Shown: piece after piece, positions 18,870 to 29,209 of the stretch | How positions within the stretch are numbered: the first letter of the stretch is position 1 | Layout: each line of letters begins with the position of its first letter | NCBI GenBank assembly: GCA_951812965.1 | Contig: OX638341.1 | Span: 1,966,438 to 2,030,437 of the forward strand | Direction: 5' to 3' | Origin: an uncultured Pseudohongiella sp. | GTDB taxonomy: Bacteria; Pseudomonadota; Gammaproteobacteria; Pseudomonadales; Pseudohongiellaceae | Length of the DNA stretch: 64,000 nt | The notes under the pieces: generated by a model | Seen by the model: only the letters and a program-made list of their open reading frames with translations | What the model was told of the DNA's origin: nothing | The model's database searches: none | Made by a program: the position numbers and the translations under genes

Positions 18870-20144
18870 ATGTCAGAACGAACAGAAACATTCGAGATTC
18901 TCGAAAGCCCGATTCACGCGGCGAAGATCAAGGTTATCGGCGTCGGCGGTGCGGGAGGCAATGCGGTGGAGCACATGATCAACCGCAATGTCACCGGCGT
19001 CGACTACTATTGCGCCAACACCGACGCCCAGGCGCTCGGTCTGCTCAGCGCTTCCAGCAAGATCCAGCTCGGCAGCAAGATCACCCGGGGTCTTGGCGCG
19101 GGCGCGGATCCGGAGGTAGGCCGCGCCGCGGCGCTGGAAGACCGCGAACAGATCCGTGAAATCCTGCACGAAGCGGATATGGTTTTCATCGCCGCGGGAA
19201 TGGGAGGCGGCACCGGCACCGGCGCCGCGCCCGTGATAGCGGAAGTGGCCAGGGACATGGGCGTGCTTACCGTCGCCATCGTAAATCGGCCGTTTCCGTT
19301 CGAACAGCAGAAGCGTATCACCGTGGCCGAGAAAGGCGTTGTCGATCTGGCTCATCATGTGGACTCCCTGATTATCGTTCCCAATGCAAAACTGCTCGAA
19401 GTACTGCCGCCGGACACGACAATCATCAAGGCTTTCGAGGCCGCCAATGACGTCTTGCACGACGCCGTCAAGGGCATTTCGGACATCATCACCAAGCCGG
19501 GCCATATCAATGTTGATTTTGCCGATGTGAAAACCGTGATGTCGAAGCGCGGCATGGCCATGATGGGAACCGGCATCGCCTCACGCGATGACGCAAATCC
19601 CGGCGCCGCCGCCGCGCGCGCGGCCATATCCAGTCCATTGCTGGAGAATATCGATATCAGCAGCGCCGGCGGCATCCTGATGAATGTTTCCGGCGGCGAG
19701 CATCTCACGCTCAGCGACCTGACCGCGGTAGGCGAGGTGACTCGGGAAATATGCGACCTGGACGACGATATGCTGATTTCGGGTATGGTTGTCGATTCGG
19801 AACTCGGCGACAAGGTTCAGGTGACGCTTGTAGCCACCGGATTGAAGGGCAAGGCATTCCATGAACCGGGGCAGGAAGAGGAAAAATCGGAAGAGCCGCA
19901 AACCGGGCAGCCAAAACGTCCGGCAAGACGTCCGGTCGCGCAGGCGGGAACCGCCGGAAGCGTCAGACAGGGAGCCCGCGAGCAGGAAAGACGCAGCCAG
20001 GGCGCGGAAAGAGACAGTGACTCCGTCGCGGCCGCGGAGCCGGTCTCGATCAACCGCGCAAGCGCGAAAAAGGCCGCCGATGACGGCCCGGGCAATCTGG
20101 ATTACCTGGATATTCCCGCATTTCTTCGCTGGAACGTTGACTGA
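18870..20144 (+). CDS. ftsZ: Cell division GTPase FtsZ
   Basis: 424 residues from ATG 18870, which has AGGAG upstream; the frame opens 66 bases earlier but without a good ribosome site. Tubulin-like GTPase that forms the Z ring. The GTP signature GGGTGTG is at 112-118. After the globular part a charged, low-complexity linker of about 90 residues leads to the conserved C-terminal peptide DYLDIPAFLR that binds FtsA and ZipA. 88 bp separate it from ftsA, room for an own promoter. Confidence 0.97.
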   Translation: MSERTETFEILESPIHAAKIKVIGVGGAGGNAVEHMINRNVTGVDYYCANTDAQALGLLSASSKIQLGSKITRGLGAGADPEVGRAAALEDREQIREILHEADMVFIAAGMGGGTGTGAAPVIAEVARDMGVLTVAIVNRPFPFEQQKRITVAEKGVVDLAHHVDSLIIVPNAKLLEVLPPDTTIIKAFEAANDVLHDAVKGISDIITKPGHINVDFADVKTVMSKRGMAMMGTGIASRDDANPGAAAARAAISSPLLENIDISSAGGILMNVSGGEHLTLSDLTAVGEVTREICDLDDDMLISGMVVDSELGDKVQVTLVATGLKGKAFHEPGQEEEKSEEPQTGQPKRPARRPVAQAGTAGSVRQGAREQERRSQGAERDSDSVAAAEPVSINRASAKKAADDGPGNLDYLDIPAFLRWNVD

Positions 20145-20294
20145 TTGTCGCAATCGGATTGAGAACTTTTCTCATTTCCATCGGTCTCAGCCAAGAATGC
20201 TGATAAAATAAAACCCGTCGCGGCTGCCCTGAATCTTGGGAAGCCGCGTATAGTCTGGTAGCATTTCAACAAATCGAGGCTGGGCCTGAACCCC

Positions 20295-21206
20295 ATGCTG
20301 AAGCAGCGAACCCTGAAGAATCCGATTCGCGCCACCGGCGTGGGCCTGCATACGGGTAACAAGGTCACCTTGACCTTGCGACCGGCGCCGGTAAATTCCG
20401 GTATCGTATTCCGCCGGGTGGACCTGGATCCGATCGTCGATATCGGGGCTCGGGCGGGTAATGTCGGAGACACTACGCTTTCCACTACCCTGATCAAGGA
20501 CAGCGTCCGCGTAGCTACTATCGAGCACCTCATGTCGGCCCTTTGCGGACTTGGCATCGATAACGCCATAATCGAAGTCGACGCCGCGGAGATTCCGATC
20601 ATGGACGGAAGCGCCGGGCCGTTCGTGTTTCTTATTCAGTCCGCGGGCATTGAAGAACAGCCGGCGAGCAAGAGTTTTATTCGTATCAAGAAACCGGTCT
20701 GTCTGCGCCAGGGCGACAAATCCGTCAGCCTTGAGCCATTCGATGGCTTCAAGGTCAGTTACACCCTGCTTTATGACCATCCGGTCTATCGCAAATACAC
20801 CAAGTCCGCCACCGTCGATTTCTCCAGCACATCTTTTGTCAAGGAAGTATCCCGCGCCCGCACTTTCGGCTTCATGCACGAATTCGAGGAATTGCGCAAT
20901 CGCAATCTCGCGCTCGGCGCGAGCATGGACAACGCGATTGCCGTCGGCGACTACAAGGTGCTGAACGAGGATGGATTGCGTTACGAGGACGAATTCGTCA
21001 AGCACAAGATTCTGGACTCGATCGGCGATCTTTACCTGCTCGGCAGGAGCCTGATCGGGGAATTCAAGGGATACAAATCCGGACACGCATTGAACAATGC
21101 GCTGCTGCGAACGCTTGAGGTAACCGACGATGCCTGGGAAATCGTCCATTTCGACAAGGAAGCCAGCGTACCCATATCCTACATCAGGCCGGTGCTCGCC
21201 GCTTGA
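20295..21206 (+). CDS. lpxC: UDP-3-O-acyl-N-acetylglucosamine deacetylase LpxC
   Basis: 303 residues. Zinc enzyme of the first committed step of lipid A synthesis. [17 protein letters not shown] at the start, the metal-ligand motif TIEHLMSAL with His78, and the C-terminal [15 protein letters not shown] and SGHALNN supply the other ligands and catalytic residues. A 150-bp gap after ftsZ contains no gene; it includes an imperfect hairpin (GCGGCTGCCC/GGGAAGCCGC, about 20221-20248) and probably the lpxC promoter. Confidence 0.97.
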   Translation: MLKQRTLKNPIRATGVGLHTGNKVTLTLRPAPVNSGIVFRRVDLDPIVDIGARAGNVGDTTLSTTLIKDSVRVATIEHLMSALCGLGIDNAIIEVDAAEIPIMDGSAGPFVFLIQSAGIEEQPASKSFIRIKKPVCLRQGDKSVSLEPFDGFKVSYTLLYDHPVYRKYTKSATVDFSSTSFVKEVSRARTFGFMHEFEELRNRNLALGASMDNAIAVGDYKVLNEDGLRYEDEFVKHKILDSIGDLYLLGRSLIGEFKGYKSGHALNNALLRTLEVTDDAWEIVHFDKEASVPISYIRPVLAA

Positions 21207-21312
21207 TTGAACCGTTTTCTCTCAAAAAATCCCCTCCGCCATTGAACCTTGAGTTAATGACTCCATACAGCAGGATACCGGCCGGCTATTCACGGCCGAT
21301 CCAGGCGGGCAG

Positions 21313-24117
21313 ATGAAACTACTCGGCAAAATCTTCGGCAGCAGCAATTCGCGCAAGTTGAAGCGGATGCGCAAGACAATCGCTGCGATCAATCGGCTTG
21401 AGTCGGACTACGAAGCCAGGACCGATGAGGAAATTCGCGCCGGTACGGAAACACTGCGCGCCAGGCTGGAACAAGGGGAAAAGCTGGAGGGATTGCTGCC
21501 GGAGGCTTTCGCCGCCGTGCGCGAAGCGAGCAAGCGCACCCTGAAAATGCGTCATTTCGATGTGCAACTGATCGGCGGCGTCGTACTGCACGAAGGCTCG
21601 ATCGCGGAAATGCGCACCGGTGAGGGAAAGACCCTGGTGGCGACCCTGCCGGCGTATCTGAATGCGCTTTCCGGCGAGGGCGTACATATCGTTACGGTGA
21701 ACGAGTATCTGGCCGAGCGCGACGCGAACTGGATGCGGCCGATCTACGAGTTTCTCGGCCTTGACGTCGGCGTGATCAAGGCCGGCACGACGGTACCCGA
21801 AAAACAGGCCGCCTATGGCTGCTCCATCACTTACGGCACGAACAACGAGTTCGGTTTCGACTACCTGCGCGACAACATGGCCTTCAGGCTCGAAGACCGC
21901 ATGCAGAAGCCGCTCAATTTCGCCATCGTCGACGAAGTCGACTCGATCCTGATCGACGAGGCGCGCACGCCGCTGATCATTTCCGGCGCCGCCGAAGACA
22001 GTTCCCAGCACTACCAGGACATCAACAAACTCATTCCGCGGCTCAAGTTGGGCAAACGTGCGGAGAAATCCAAACTCGAAATGATGGACCGCAATTATGT
22101 GGCCGAGGAAACCGGGCATTTCACCGTAGATGAGAAGACGCGGCAGGTTGAACTGACCGAATCGGGTCATGCCTTCGTCGAGGAGTTGCTGACCGCCCGC
22201 AAGTTGCTGAATCCGGGCGAGTCGCTTTACGCCGCGACCAATCTCACCTTGTTGCATCACATTCATGCCGCACTGAAAGCGCATCACCTGTTCCAGAGGG
22301 ATGTGCAATACATCGTGCAGGACCAGCGTATCGTGCTGATCGACGAACATACCGGCCGCACCATGGAAGGCCGGCGTCTGTCCGAGGGTCTGCACCAGGC
22401 GCTCGAGGCCAAGGAAAAGTTGCCGATCCAGAGTGAAAGCCAGACCCTTGCCTCAACCACTTTCCAGAATTATTTCCGCATCTACCGCAAACTCTCCGGC
22501 ATGACGGGCACGGCGGATACCGAAGCTTTCGAGTTCAATCAGATCTACGGCCTCAACGTGGTCGTCATTCCGACCAATGCGCCGATGATCCGCAAGGACG
22601 ACAACGACCTCATCTATCTGTCCATGGAGGAGAAGTTCGAAGCCGTGGTCAAGGACATAACCGAAATCAGCGGCAAGGGCGCGCCGGTGCTCGTGGGCAC
22701 GGCCTCGATAGAAAACTCGGAACTGCTTTCGAACTTTCTGAACAAGAACGGCGTCAAGCACGAGGTGCTCAATGCCAAATTTCACGAAAAGGAAGCGCAT
22801 ATCATTGCCCAGGCCGGCCGGCCCGGCGCGGTGACGATCGCCACCAATATGGCGGGCCGCGGCACCGACATCGTGCTCGGCGGTAAATGGGAGGCCGAGG
22901 TCGAAGCGCTTGAGACTCCGGACGAGGCCCGGGCCAAGCGCATTCGCGACGAATGGCAGAAGCGGCACGAACAGGTGCTGGAGGCGGGCGGATTGCACAT
23001 CGTCGGTACTGAACGCCACGAATCGCGCCGTATCGACAATCAACTGAGGGGGCGCGCCGGACGCCAGGGCGACCCGGGACATTCGCGGTTCTATTTGTCG
23101 ATGGAAGACGATCTGATGCGGATTTTCGCCAGCGAAGGCGTAAAGAATTTCATGCGCCGTCTCGGCATGCAACGCGGCGAGGCGATCGAGGCCGGCATGG
23201 TGACGCGCTCGATCGAAAAGGCGCAGCGTAAGGTGGAGGGGCGCAATTTCGATATAAGAAAGCAATTGCTTGAATATGACAACGTCGCGAATGACCAGCG
23301 CACGATTATCTACCGGCAACGCAATGAACTGATGAGCAACGAGGATGTCACCGAGATGCTCGACGGCATGCGCACAGAGGTGATCGAACAGATCGTCGAC
23401 CGCTATATTCCACCGCAGAGCATTCCGGAACAATGGGACCTGGAAGGTCTGGAGCAATCCGTAGAAGTCGAGTTCCGTTCGAATCTACCGGTAAGCGAGT
23501 GGCTGGACGAGGACGAATCGCTGCACGAAAATCAGCTCAAGGAAAGGATCAACACCGTTATCAAGGAGGAGTACATAGCCAAATGCGCCGCCGTCGGCGA
23601 CAAGATGCGTCTGTTCGAGAAGCAGATCATGTTGCAGATTCTCGACACCTTGTGGAAAGAGCATTTGGCCACCATGGATCATCTTCGTCAGGGAATATTT
23701 CTGCGCAGTTACGGCGGCAGGAATCCGCGCCAGGAGTACAAGCGCGAAGCTTTCTCCCTGTTTCAGGAATTGCTTTCGAACTTCCAGTTCGAGGTGGTGA
23801 AGATGCTCAGCCAGGTAAGCATCCGCCAGGAAGACGAGGCTGCCGCCATCGAGCGGCGGCGGCAACAGGAAGCGGCGCGCGAGCGCATGAATTTTCAGCA
23901 CCAAAGCGTATCCGCCCTCGGCAGCGCGGCGTCGGAGCAGCAGGCCCGGCTACAACAGTCGCCGCAATCCGGGCAAACCGGGCAATCCGGGCAACAGCCA
24001 CAACAGCAATTGCGGCCGCAACCCTTCGTTCGCGATGTGCCGAAGGTAGGCCGCAACGCGCCTTGCCCTTGCGGGTCCGGTAAAAAATACAAACTCTGCC
24101 ATGGCCGCATCCGCTGA
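21313..24117 (+). CDS. secA: Preprotein translocase ATPase SecA
   Basis: 934 residues. Motor that drives preproteins through SecYEG. Walker A TGEGKT is at 102-107; [18 protein letters not shown] is the DEAD-type Walker B. The C-terminus has a glutamine-rich linker and the zinc/SecB-binding motif [14 protein letters not shown]. The 106-bp gap from lpxC is too short for a secM arrest peptide. The end overlaps argJ by 17 bases. Confidence 0.98.
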   Translation: MKLLGKIFGSSNSRKLKRMRKTIAAINRLESDYEARTDEEIRAGTETLRARLEQGEKLEGLLPEAFAAVREASKRTLKMRHFDVQLIGGVVLHEGSIAEMRTGEGKTLVATLPAYLNALSGEGVHIVTVNEYLAERDANWMRPIYEFLGLDVGVIKAGTTVPEKQAAYGCSITYGTNNEFGFDYLRDNMAFRLEDRMQKPLNFAIVDEVDSILIDEARTPLIISGAAEDSSQHYQDINKLIPRLKLGKRAEKSKLEMMDRNYVAEETGHFTVDEKTRQVELTESGHAFVEELLTARKLLNPGESLYAATNLTLLHHIHAALKAHHLFQRDVQYIVQDQRIVLIDEHTGRTMEGRRLSEGLHQALEAKEKLPIQSESQTLASTTFQNYFRIYRKLSGMTGTADTEAFEFNQIYGLNVVVIPTNAPMIRKDDNDLIYLSMEEKFEAVVKDITEISGKGAPVLVGTASIENSELLSNFLNKNGVKHEVLNAKFHEKEAHIIAQAGRPGAVTIATNMAGRGTDIVLGGKWEAEVEALETPDEARAKRIRDEWQKRHEQVLEAGGLHIVGTERHESRRIDNQLRGRAGRQGDPGHSRFYLSMEDDLMRIFASEGVKNFMRRLGMQRGEAIEAGMVTRSIEKAQRKVEGRNFDIRKQLLEYDNVANDQRTIIYRQRNELMSNEDVTEMLDGMRTEVIEQIVDRYIPPQSIPEQWDLEGLEQSVEVEFRSNLPVSEWLDEDESLHENQLKERINTVIKEEYIAKCAAVGDKMRLFEKQIMLQILDTLWKEHLATMDHLRQGIFLRSYGGRNPRQEYKREAFSLFQELLSNFQFEVVKMLSQVSIRQEDEAAAIERRRQQEAARERMNFQHQSVSALGSAASEQQARLQQSPQSGQTGQSGQQPQQQLRPQPFVRDVPKVGRNAPCPCGSGKKYKLCHGRIR

Positions 24118-25324
24118 CGGCGGCTTGCCGCCGGAGCCGGTCAGAATTGTTCCCGGCGTGCGGCTGGCGGCTGTACAAGCCAATATCCGATACCGGGACC
24201 GGCTCGATCTGGTCGCCGTGGAATTCGCTCCCGGCAGTGAGACCGCCGCCGTATTCACGCGAAACGCGTTCCGCGCCGCCCCGGTGGAAATCGCCAGGGA
24301 ACATCTGGCCGCCGCCCGCCCGCGGTATTTGCTGGTTAACGCCGGCATCGCCAATGCCGGGACCGGAGCCGCGGGACGCAAGGCGGCTCTTGCATGTTGT
24401 CAGGCATTGGCGCGTCATTGCGGCGTGGCGGCCGAGCAGGTGTTGCCGTTTTCCACCGGCGTCATCGGCGAGGCGCTGCCGGCCGATCGAATAGCCGGCG
24501 CGCTGCCGCAATTGACGGCCCGGCTCGATGCCGGCGCCTGGCCCGAGGCGGCCCGGGGCATCCTCACCACGGACACCAGGCCGAAGACCGCTTACGCCGA
24601 ACTCCAATTCGGCGAAAACACCGTGCGCATCGCCGGCATCGCCAAGGGCTCGGGCATGATCCGGCCCGACATGGCGACCATGCTGGCCTTCGTTTTCACT
24701 GATGCCAAACTCAGCGGCGACCAGGTGAATTCGCTTTTGCGCGAGCAGGTGGAACACAGTTTCAATCGCATTACCGTCGACGGCGACACTTCGACCAATG
24801 ACGCCTGTGTACTGACGGCAACCGGCGCGGGCATGGCGCTGGAAGAGCGGGACGGCGCTGCCTGGGACAGTTTCCGCTCGGCGCTGGCGGAAGTGTTTCG
24901 GCGGCTGGCGCAGGCGATCATTCGCGACGCTGAAGGCGCGGGCAAGTTCATTACCGTGTGTGTCAGCGAAGGCGCCACCGCCGGCGAATGTTTGCAAGTG
25001 GCTTACGCCGTGGCCGAATCGCCGTTGGTAAAAACCGCCTGTTTCGCCTCGGATCCGAATTGGGGGCGAATTCTCGCCGCGGTCGGCAGGGCGGGGCTGG
25101 CGAATCTCGATCTGTCGGAGTTGCGGATTTTCCTCGGTGGCGCCCCGGTGGTATCAAACGGCGAACCGCATCCGGACTATTCCGAGGAGGCCGGGCAGGC
25201 CGCCATGGCCGGAACCGACATCCAGATCGATATCCGGCTTGGCCGCGGCAATTGCCGGGAAACGGTCTGGACTTCCGACCTGAGCCACGAATACGTGCGC
25301 ATCAATGCCGAATATCGCAGTTGA
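24101..25324 (+). CDS. argJ: Bifunctional glutamate N-acetyltransferase/ornithine acetyltransferase ArgJ
   Basis: 407 residues. Transfers acetyl from N-acetylornithine to glutamate in the cyclic arginine pathway and may also use acetyl-Co[17 protein letters not shown] contains the autocleavage and catalytic Thr193 (A-T-M-L), where the proenzyme splits into alpha and beta chains. [10 protein letters not shown] and the C-terminal [13 protein letters not shown] are typical. Starts inside the end of secA, an order also seen in Pseudomonas. Confidence 0.95.
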   Translation: MAASADGGLPPEPVRIVPGVRLAAVQANIRYRDRLDLVAVEFAPGSETAAVFTRNAFRAAPVEIAREHLAAARPRYLLVNAGIANAGTGAAGRKAALACCQALARHCGVAAEQVLPFSTGVIGEALPADRIAGALPQLTARLDAGAWPEAARGILTTDTRPKTAYAELQFGENTVRIAGIAKGSGMIRPDMATMLAFVFTDAKLSGDQVNSLLREQVEHSFNRITVDGDTSTNDACVLTATGAGMALEERDGAAWDSFRSALAEVFRRLAQAIIRDAEGAGKFITVCVSEGATAGECLQVAYAVAESPLVKTACFASDPNWGRILAAVGRAGLANLDLSELRIFLGGAPVVSNGEPHPDYSEEAGQAAMAGTDIQIDIRLGRGNCRETVWTSDLSHEYVRINAEYRS

Positions 25325-26276
25325 AGCCAAACCCGCGCTAGCGCCGGTACACGTCATGGTGGCGGTGATTCACAATCACCGCGACGAAGTGCTGGTCGCC
25401 TTGCGCAAACGGCAAAGTCATCAAGGCGGCCTGTGGGAGTTTCCCGGCGGCAAGCTGGAACCGGGCGAGCCGCCTTTACAGGCCTTGCATCGCGAGATTC
25501 ACGAAGAAACCGGACTTCGGCTGCTGGCAAGCCATCCGCTTTGCCGGGTCGAACATCGCTATGCCGACAAACACGTGCTGCTTGATGTGCATCTGGTAAG
25601 CCGTCATGCCGGAGAGCCGGCCGGCAGGGAAGGTCAACGGGTCGAATGGCGGGCGCGGCGGGAACTGTCCAGGGCTGACTTCCCGGCGGCCAACGCCCGT
25701 ATCGTAGAATTGCTGCGGCTTCCGCAAACGATCACGATCACGCCGGCGGCGGAAAGCGAAAGCGATTTTCTGGAATTGATGCGAAAATTGATCGCCTCGG
25801 GCCGGGAACTCGTGCAGGTGCGCCAGCCGAATTTGCCGCCGGGCCGCTATCGGCAATGGTTTATCAAAGCTATGGAAATGACCGGGGGCAGCCCGACGCG
25901 ATTGTTGTTCAATCAACTCCCCGACTACTATGAACCCGAATGGCGCGGAAGCGGCTTTCACGCCTCAAGCCGGGTTCTCGCGGAACTCGATGCGCGTCCG
26001 GTTCCGCCGGCATGCATGTTCAGCGCCTCTTGCCATTCGCTGGAGGAACTGCGCCTGGCCGAAACTCTTGGGGCGGATTTCGCCCTGCTCTCGCCGGTGC
26101 ATGCAACGGGTAAATACCAGGCCGGACAATTGCTGGGTTGGTCCGGTTTCCGCCGGCTTGCGGATCAGGTAAGCCTGCCGGTGTACGCTCTCGGCGGCAT
26201 GCGCCCGGAACAGGCGCGTCAGGCGCGGGTTCACGGCGCTTTCGGCGTCGCCGGCATCAGTGGCTTTATCTGCTGA
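25305..26276 (+). CDS. Nudix hydrolase fused to a ThiE-like domain (MutT-type)
   Basis: 323 residues. The N-terminal Nudix domain matches GX5EX7REX2EEXG exactly (Gly49, Glu55, Arg63-Glu64, Glu67-Glu68, Gly70), as in MutT, which removes oxidised nucleotides such as 8-oxo-dGTP. The C-terminal half (about 140-320) has a TIM-barrel ThiE-like fold: SCHSLEELRLAETLGADFALLSPV and VYALGGMRPEQ. The same fusion follows argJ in pseudomonads; the role of the ThiE-like part is not established, and thiamine synthesis should not be assumed. Starts within argJ; convergent with yacG, 6 bp apart. Confidence 0.9.
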   Translation: MPNIAVEAKPALAPVHVMVAVIHNHRDEVLVALRKRQSHQGGLWEFPGGKLEPGEPPLQALHREIHEETGLRLLASHPLCRVEHRYADKHVLLDVHLVSRHAGEPAGREGQRVEWRARRELSRADFPAANARIVELLRLPQTITITPAAESESDFLELMRKLIASGRELVQVRQPNLPPGRYRQWFIKAMEMTGGSPTRLLFNQLPDYYEPEWRGSGFHASSRVLAELDARPVPPACMFSASCHSLEELRLAETLGADFALLSPVHATGKYQAGQLLGWSGFRRLADQVSLPVYALGGMRPEQARQARVHGAFGVAGISGFIC

Positions 26277-26282
26277 GAAGGT

Positions 26283-26480
26283 TTATTGCAGGGATTCGGA
26301 ATCGGGTTTGTCGGGCGGCGGGCCGGGTTCGCCCGGAACGCGATATCTATCGGCGGCCCATTCGCCCAGATCGATGAGTCTGCACCGCTCACCGCAAAAA
26401 GGCCGGAATGGGCTGTCCGGCGCCCACTCCACTTGCTTGCCGCAAGTCGGGCAATTTACTGAAACGTTTTCGTTATTCAC
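26283..26480 (-). CDS. yacG: DNA gyrase inhibitor / zinc protein YacG
   Basis: Zinc-ribbon protein with four cysteines in [10 protein letters not shown] and [12 protein letters not shown]. YacG binds GyrB and inhibits gyrase in E. coli. I prefer the GTG start at 26480: it gives 65 residues, the usual family length, and overlaps the coaE stop by 8 bases. ATG codons further upstream (to 26531) would bury the start in coaE. There is no zapD between coaE and yacG. Confidence 0.88.
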   Translation of the reverse strand: MNNENVSVNCPTCGKQVEWAPDSPFRPFCGERCRLIDLGEWAADRYRVPGEPGPPPDKPDSESLQ

Positions 26481-27075
26481 GGGTTTTCGCCGCGCTCGAA
26501 TAGCGCTCATGCAATTCGCGCACCCTGACATCCAGCGCGCTTTCTCCGCCTTCGTTGTCGATCACGTCATCGGCGGTGCGCAGCCGCTGCTTGCGGTCTG
26601 CCTGGGCGTCGATGATCGCCTCGATGGTGGCACGGTCGCTCTGGTCCCGCAATAAGCTGCGCTGCAACTGGGTTTCCCGGGAAACGTCGACGACGAGCAC
26701 GCGATCGACCAGCCGGCGCTGTGAAGTTTCCAGCAACAGCGGGGAAACAAGTATGCAATATGGAGTCTCGCAAGCGGCGATTTCCTGCCGGATGCGTTCG
26801 TCGATAAGCGGATGCAGCAAGCCTTCGAGCCAGGCGCGCTCCGCGCTGTCGGCGAAAACCAGCTTGCGCAGGAGCGAGCGGTCCAGAGCCCCGCCGGCGG
26901 TCAGAATTCTATCGCCGTATCTTGTGCGTATCGCCTCCAGCGCCGCGCTGGGCGCTCGAACGACCTCCCGCGCGACCACGTCCGCATCGATGATTTCCAC
27001 GCCCAGTGCGGCAAATTTGCGGGTGACCGTACTTTTGCCGCTGCCGATGCCGCCGGTGAGTCCCACCGTATACAT
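26473..27075 (-). CDS. coaE: Dephospho-CoA kinase CoaE
   Basis: 200 residues. Last step of coenzyme A synthesis. P-loop GGIGSGKST is at 8-16 and [12 protein letters not shown] follows, both family hallmarks. It lies 15 bp downstream of pilD in the pil-coaE-yacG transcription unit, a linkage conserved in Gammaproteobacteria. Confidence 0.96.
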   Translation of the reverse strand: MYTVGLTGGIGSGKSTVTRKFAALGVEIIDADVVAREVVRAPSAALEAIRTRYGDRILTAGGALDRSLLRKLVFADSAERAWLEGLLHPLIDERIRQEIAACETPYCILVSPLLLETSQRRLVDRVLVVDVSRETQLQRSLLRDQSDRATIEAIIDAQADRKQRLRTADDVIDNEGGESALDVRVRELHERYSSAAKTRE

Positions 27076-27090
27076 TGATCCGGTCTTCCT

Positions 27091-27966
27091 TCAGCCGAGC
27101 CAGCCGGACATGCGTTCCGGCCCCACGAGCAGCACCGTGAATCCGGCAAACACGAGAAATGGGCCGAAAGCGAGCGGCTGCGACCAGGCCCGTCCGCGAA
27201 TCGTGACCAGGGCCAGACCCCAGATCGCGCCGGTAACCGATGCAATGAGCACGATGAACGGCAATGCGATCCAGCCCAGCCAGGCGCACAGAGCGGCAAG
27301 CAATTTGAAATCACCATGGGCCATGCCTTCCTTGCCGGTCAGGATTTGATAGGCGTAGTGAAACCCGCCAAGCAAGAGGTAAGCGGCAGCCGCGCCGATG
27401 ATGGCGTCGGCCGGGCCGGTTCCGAGCAGGTCGGGGAATAACGCGTTCAAGAGCAGACCCAGCCAGAGCAGCGGCAAGGTAATGATGTCGGGTAGCAACT
27501 GGTTTTCGGCGTCTATGATCGCGAGTGCGATCAGCATGTAACAGAACAGCAGCAACGCCATCGTGAGCCAGCCGGCGCCGTAAATCAGGACCAGAAATCC
27601 GGCCAGCAAGCCGCAGGCCAACTCCACAGCGGGATAGCGTAGCGAGAATCGCTGCCGACAGCCGGCGCATTTGCCGAGCAACAGCAAATAGCTGAAAACC
27701 GGGATCATCTCCCAGGGCCTGATGCGGCGCTGGCAATTCGGGCAGTGGGACCAGGGGCGAACCAGATTGAACGGCCGGCCTTCGGCATCACGGGGATCGC
27801 GCAGCAGACCCAGAAAATGCCTGGTTTCAATCTGCCATTGCCGATTCAGCATGATCGGCAGACGATAAGTGACCACGTTGACGAAACTGCCGATCATCAG
27901 ACCCGCGATCAGGAAAACGGTGAAGGCCTGGGCAGGAGAACTATTGAGAAATTCCGGGAATTGCAT
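27091..27966 (-). CDS. pilD: Type IV prepilin peptidase/N-methyltransferase PilD
   Basis: 291 residues, polytopic inner-membrane aspartyl protease. It cleaves prepilin leaders and methylates the new N-terminal phenylalanine. Two CxxC pairs (Cys75/78 and Cys100/103) form the zinc-binding cytoplasmic loop. Catalytic aspartates are Asp152 (AIIDAENQLLPD) and Asp218 in GMAHGDFKLL. Its natural substrate PilA is encoded in the same unit; it probably also serves any pseudopilins. Confidence 0.95.
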   Translation of the reverse strand: MQFPEFLNSSPAQAFTVFLIAGLMIGSFVNVVTYRLPIMLNRQWQIETRHFLGLLRDPRDAEGRPFNLVRPWSHCPNCQRRIRPWEMIPVFSYLLLLGKCAGCRQRFSLRYPAVELACGLLAGFLVLIYGAGWLTMALLLFCYMLIALAIIDAENQLLPDIITLPLLWLGLLLNALFPDLLGTGPADAIIGAAAAYLLLGGFHYAYQILTGKEGMAHGDFKLLAALCAWLGWIALPFIVLIASVTGAIWGLALVTIRGRAWSQPLAFGPFLVFAGFTVLLVGPERMSGWLG

Positions 27967-27978
27967 GAGCCTGCCGTG

Positions 27979-29187
27979 TCAGAGGACTGAGCCGAGCCGG
28001 AAAATTGGCAGGTACATGGCGATCATCAGCCCACCAACCAGGAGACCAAGCGCAGCCATTATAAAGGGCTCAAGCAAGGCCGTTAAGCGGTCTACCCGAC
28101 TTTCGACGTCTTCTTCGTAAAAGCTGGCGCATTTGTCGAGCATGGCGTCAAGCGCTCCGGATTCTTCGCCGATTCCGACGAGTTGTTCAAGCATGGGCGG
28201 AAAGATCTCCGACGTGCGTATTGCCCCGGCCAGTGACTGGCCGTTACGCACGTCTTCGCGGATGGCGCGGGTAGCGTCTGCATAGACCACATTGCCCGTA
28301 GCCTCGGCCACGGACTCGAGCGCGTCGGTCAGCGGAGCGCCGGCCCTGAACAGAGTCGCCAGGGTGCGGGCAAAACGGGCGATGGCGGCATTGCGCAACA
28401 GCGGTCCGATCACCGGCATGCGCAGCAGCAGACGCTGCCGCAAAGCGGCGGCCCGTAATGAACGGCGCGGCAGCCAGACCGCGGCGCCGGCCGCCGCCGC
28501 GGCGATGGCTGCGGCCTGATGCCAGTGCGCCACGGCCAGGTCTGAAAGTCGTAGTACGAACTGGGTAAACAAAGGCAATTCGGCGTTGAGCCCGGCAAAA
28601 GTTTCGGCGAAAGTGGGTACGACCCGGGTAAGCAAAACCATGGTGACCACCAGCGCGATGCTGACTACGGCAGCCGGATAAGTAAGCGCCTTGCGGACGC
28701 GGGATTTCAGCTTTTCCGACTTTTCCCGGTAGCCCGCGAGCCGGTCCAGCATGGTCTCCAGCGTTCCCGATGACTCGCCGGCGGCTATCAGGCTGCAATA
28801 CAGCGAATCGAAATGGAGCGGATGCCGCGACATCACGTCGGCCAGGCCGTGGCCGCCTGCCAGATCGTCTCGCAACTTGAGGATCAGGTTGCGCAATGAG
28901 GCATTGTCCGTACTCTCGGACATGATATTCAGCGACTGCACCAGCGGGATCGCCGACCTGATCATGGTCGCCAACTGGCGGGTAAAGATGGCGATATCGG
29001 CCGCTGAAATCTTGACCCGGCCCGTGCCGAACCAGGGTCGCGGCTTGCGTCGGATCCGTTCAGGCCGGACTCCCCGACGGCGCAACCGCGCTTTTGCCAG
29101 CGCAAGACTTGCCTCGGTGATCTCGCCCTGGACCGGATTGCCTTGACGGTCGGTTCCCTTCCAAACGAAATCTACCAGAACATTCAT
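27979..29187 (-). CDS. pilC: Type IV pilus inner-membrane platform protein PilC
   Basis: 402 residues from ATG 29187, chosen for the GGAGG 11 bases upstream; a GTG at 29205 in the same frame is less likely. Two repeated GspF-type cytoplasmic domains (about 70-190 and 275-395) alternate with three membrane segments. FTRQLATMI near residue 65 opens the first domain and the second contains LEQLVGIGEESGALD. PilC couples the PilB ATPase to pilin assembly. Confidence 0.95.
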   Translation of the reverse strand: MNVLVDFVWKGTDRQGNPVQGEITEASLALAKARLRRRGVRPERIRRKPRPWFGTGRVKISAADIAIFTRQLATMIRSAIPLVQSLNIMSESTDNASLRNLILKLRDDLAGGHGLADVMSRHPLHFDSLYCSLIAAGESSGTLETMLDRLAGYREKSEKLKSRVRKALTYPAAVVSIALVVTMVLLTRVVPTFAETFAGLNAELPLFTQFVLRLSDLAVAHWHQAAAIAAAAAGAAVWLPRRSLRAAALRQRLLLRMPVIGPLLRNAAIARFARTLATLFRAGAPLTDALESVAEATGNVVYADATRAIREDVRNGQSLAGAIRTSEIFPPMLEQLVGIGEESGALDAMLDKCASFYEEDVESRVDRLTALLEPFIMAALGLLVGGLMIAMYLPIFRLGSVL

Positions 29188-29209
29188 TGCCGTGCCTGCC
29201 TCCACCGTT

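Noticed and set aside
21207..21312. Possible secM between lpxC and secA
   Set aside because: The gap is only 106 bp and has no reading frame with a signal peptide or arrest motif.
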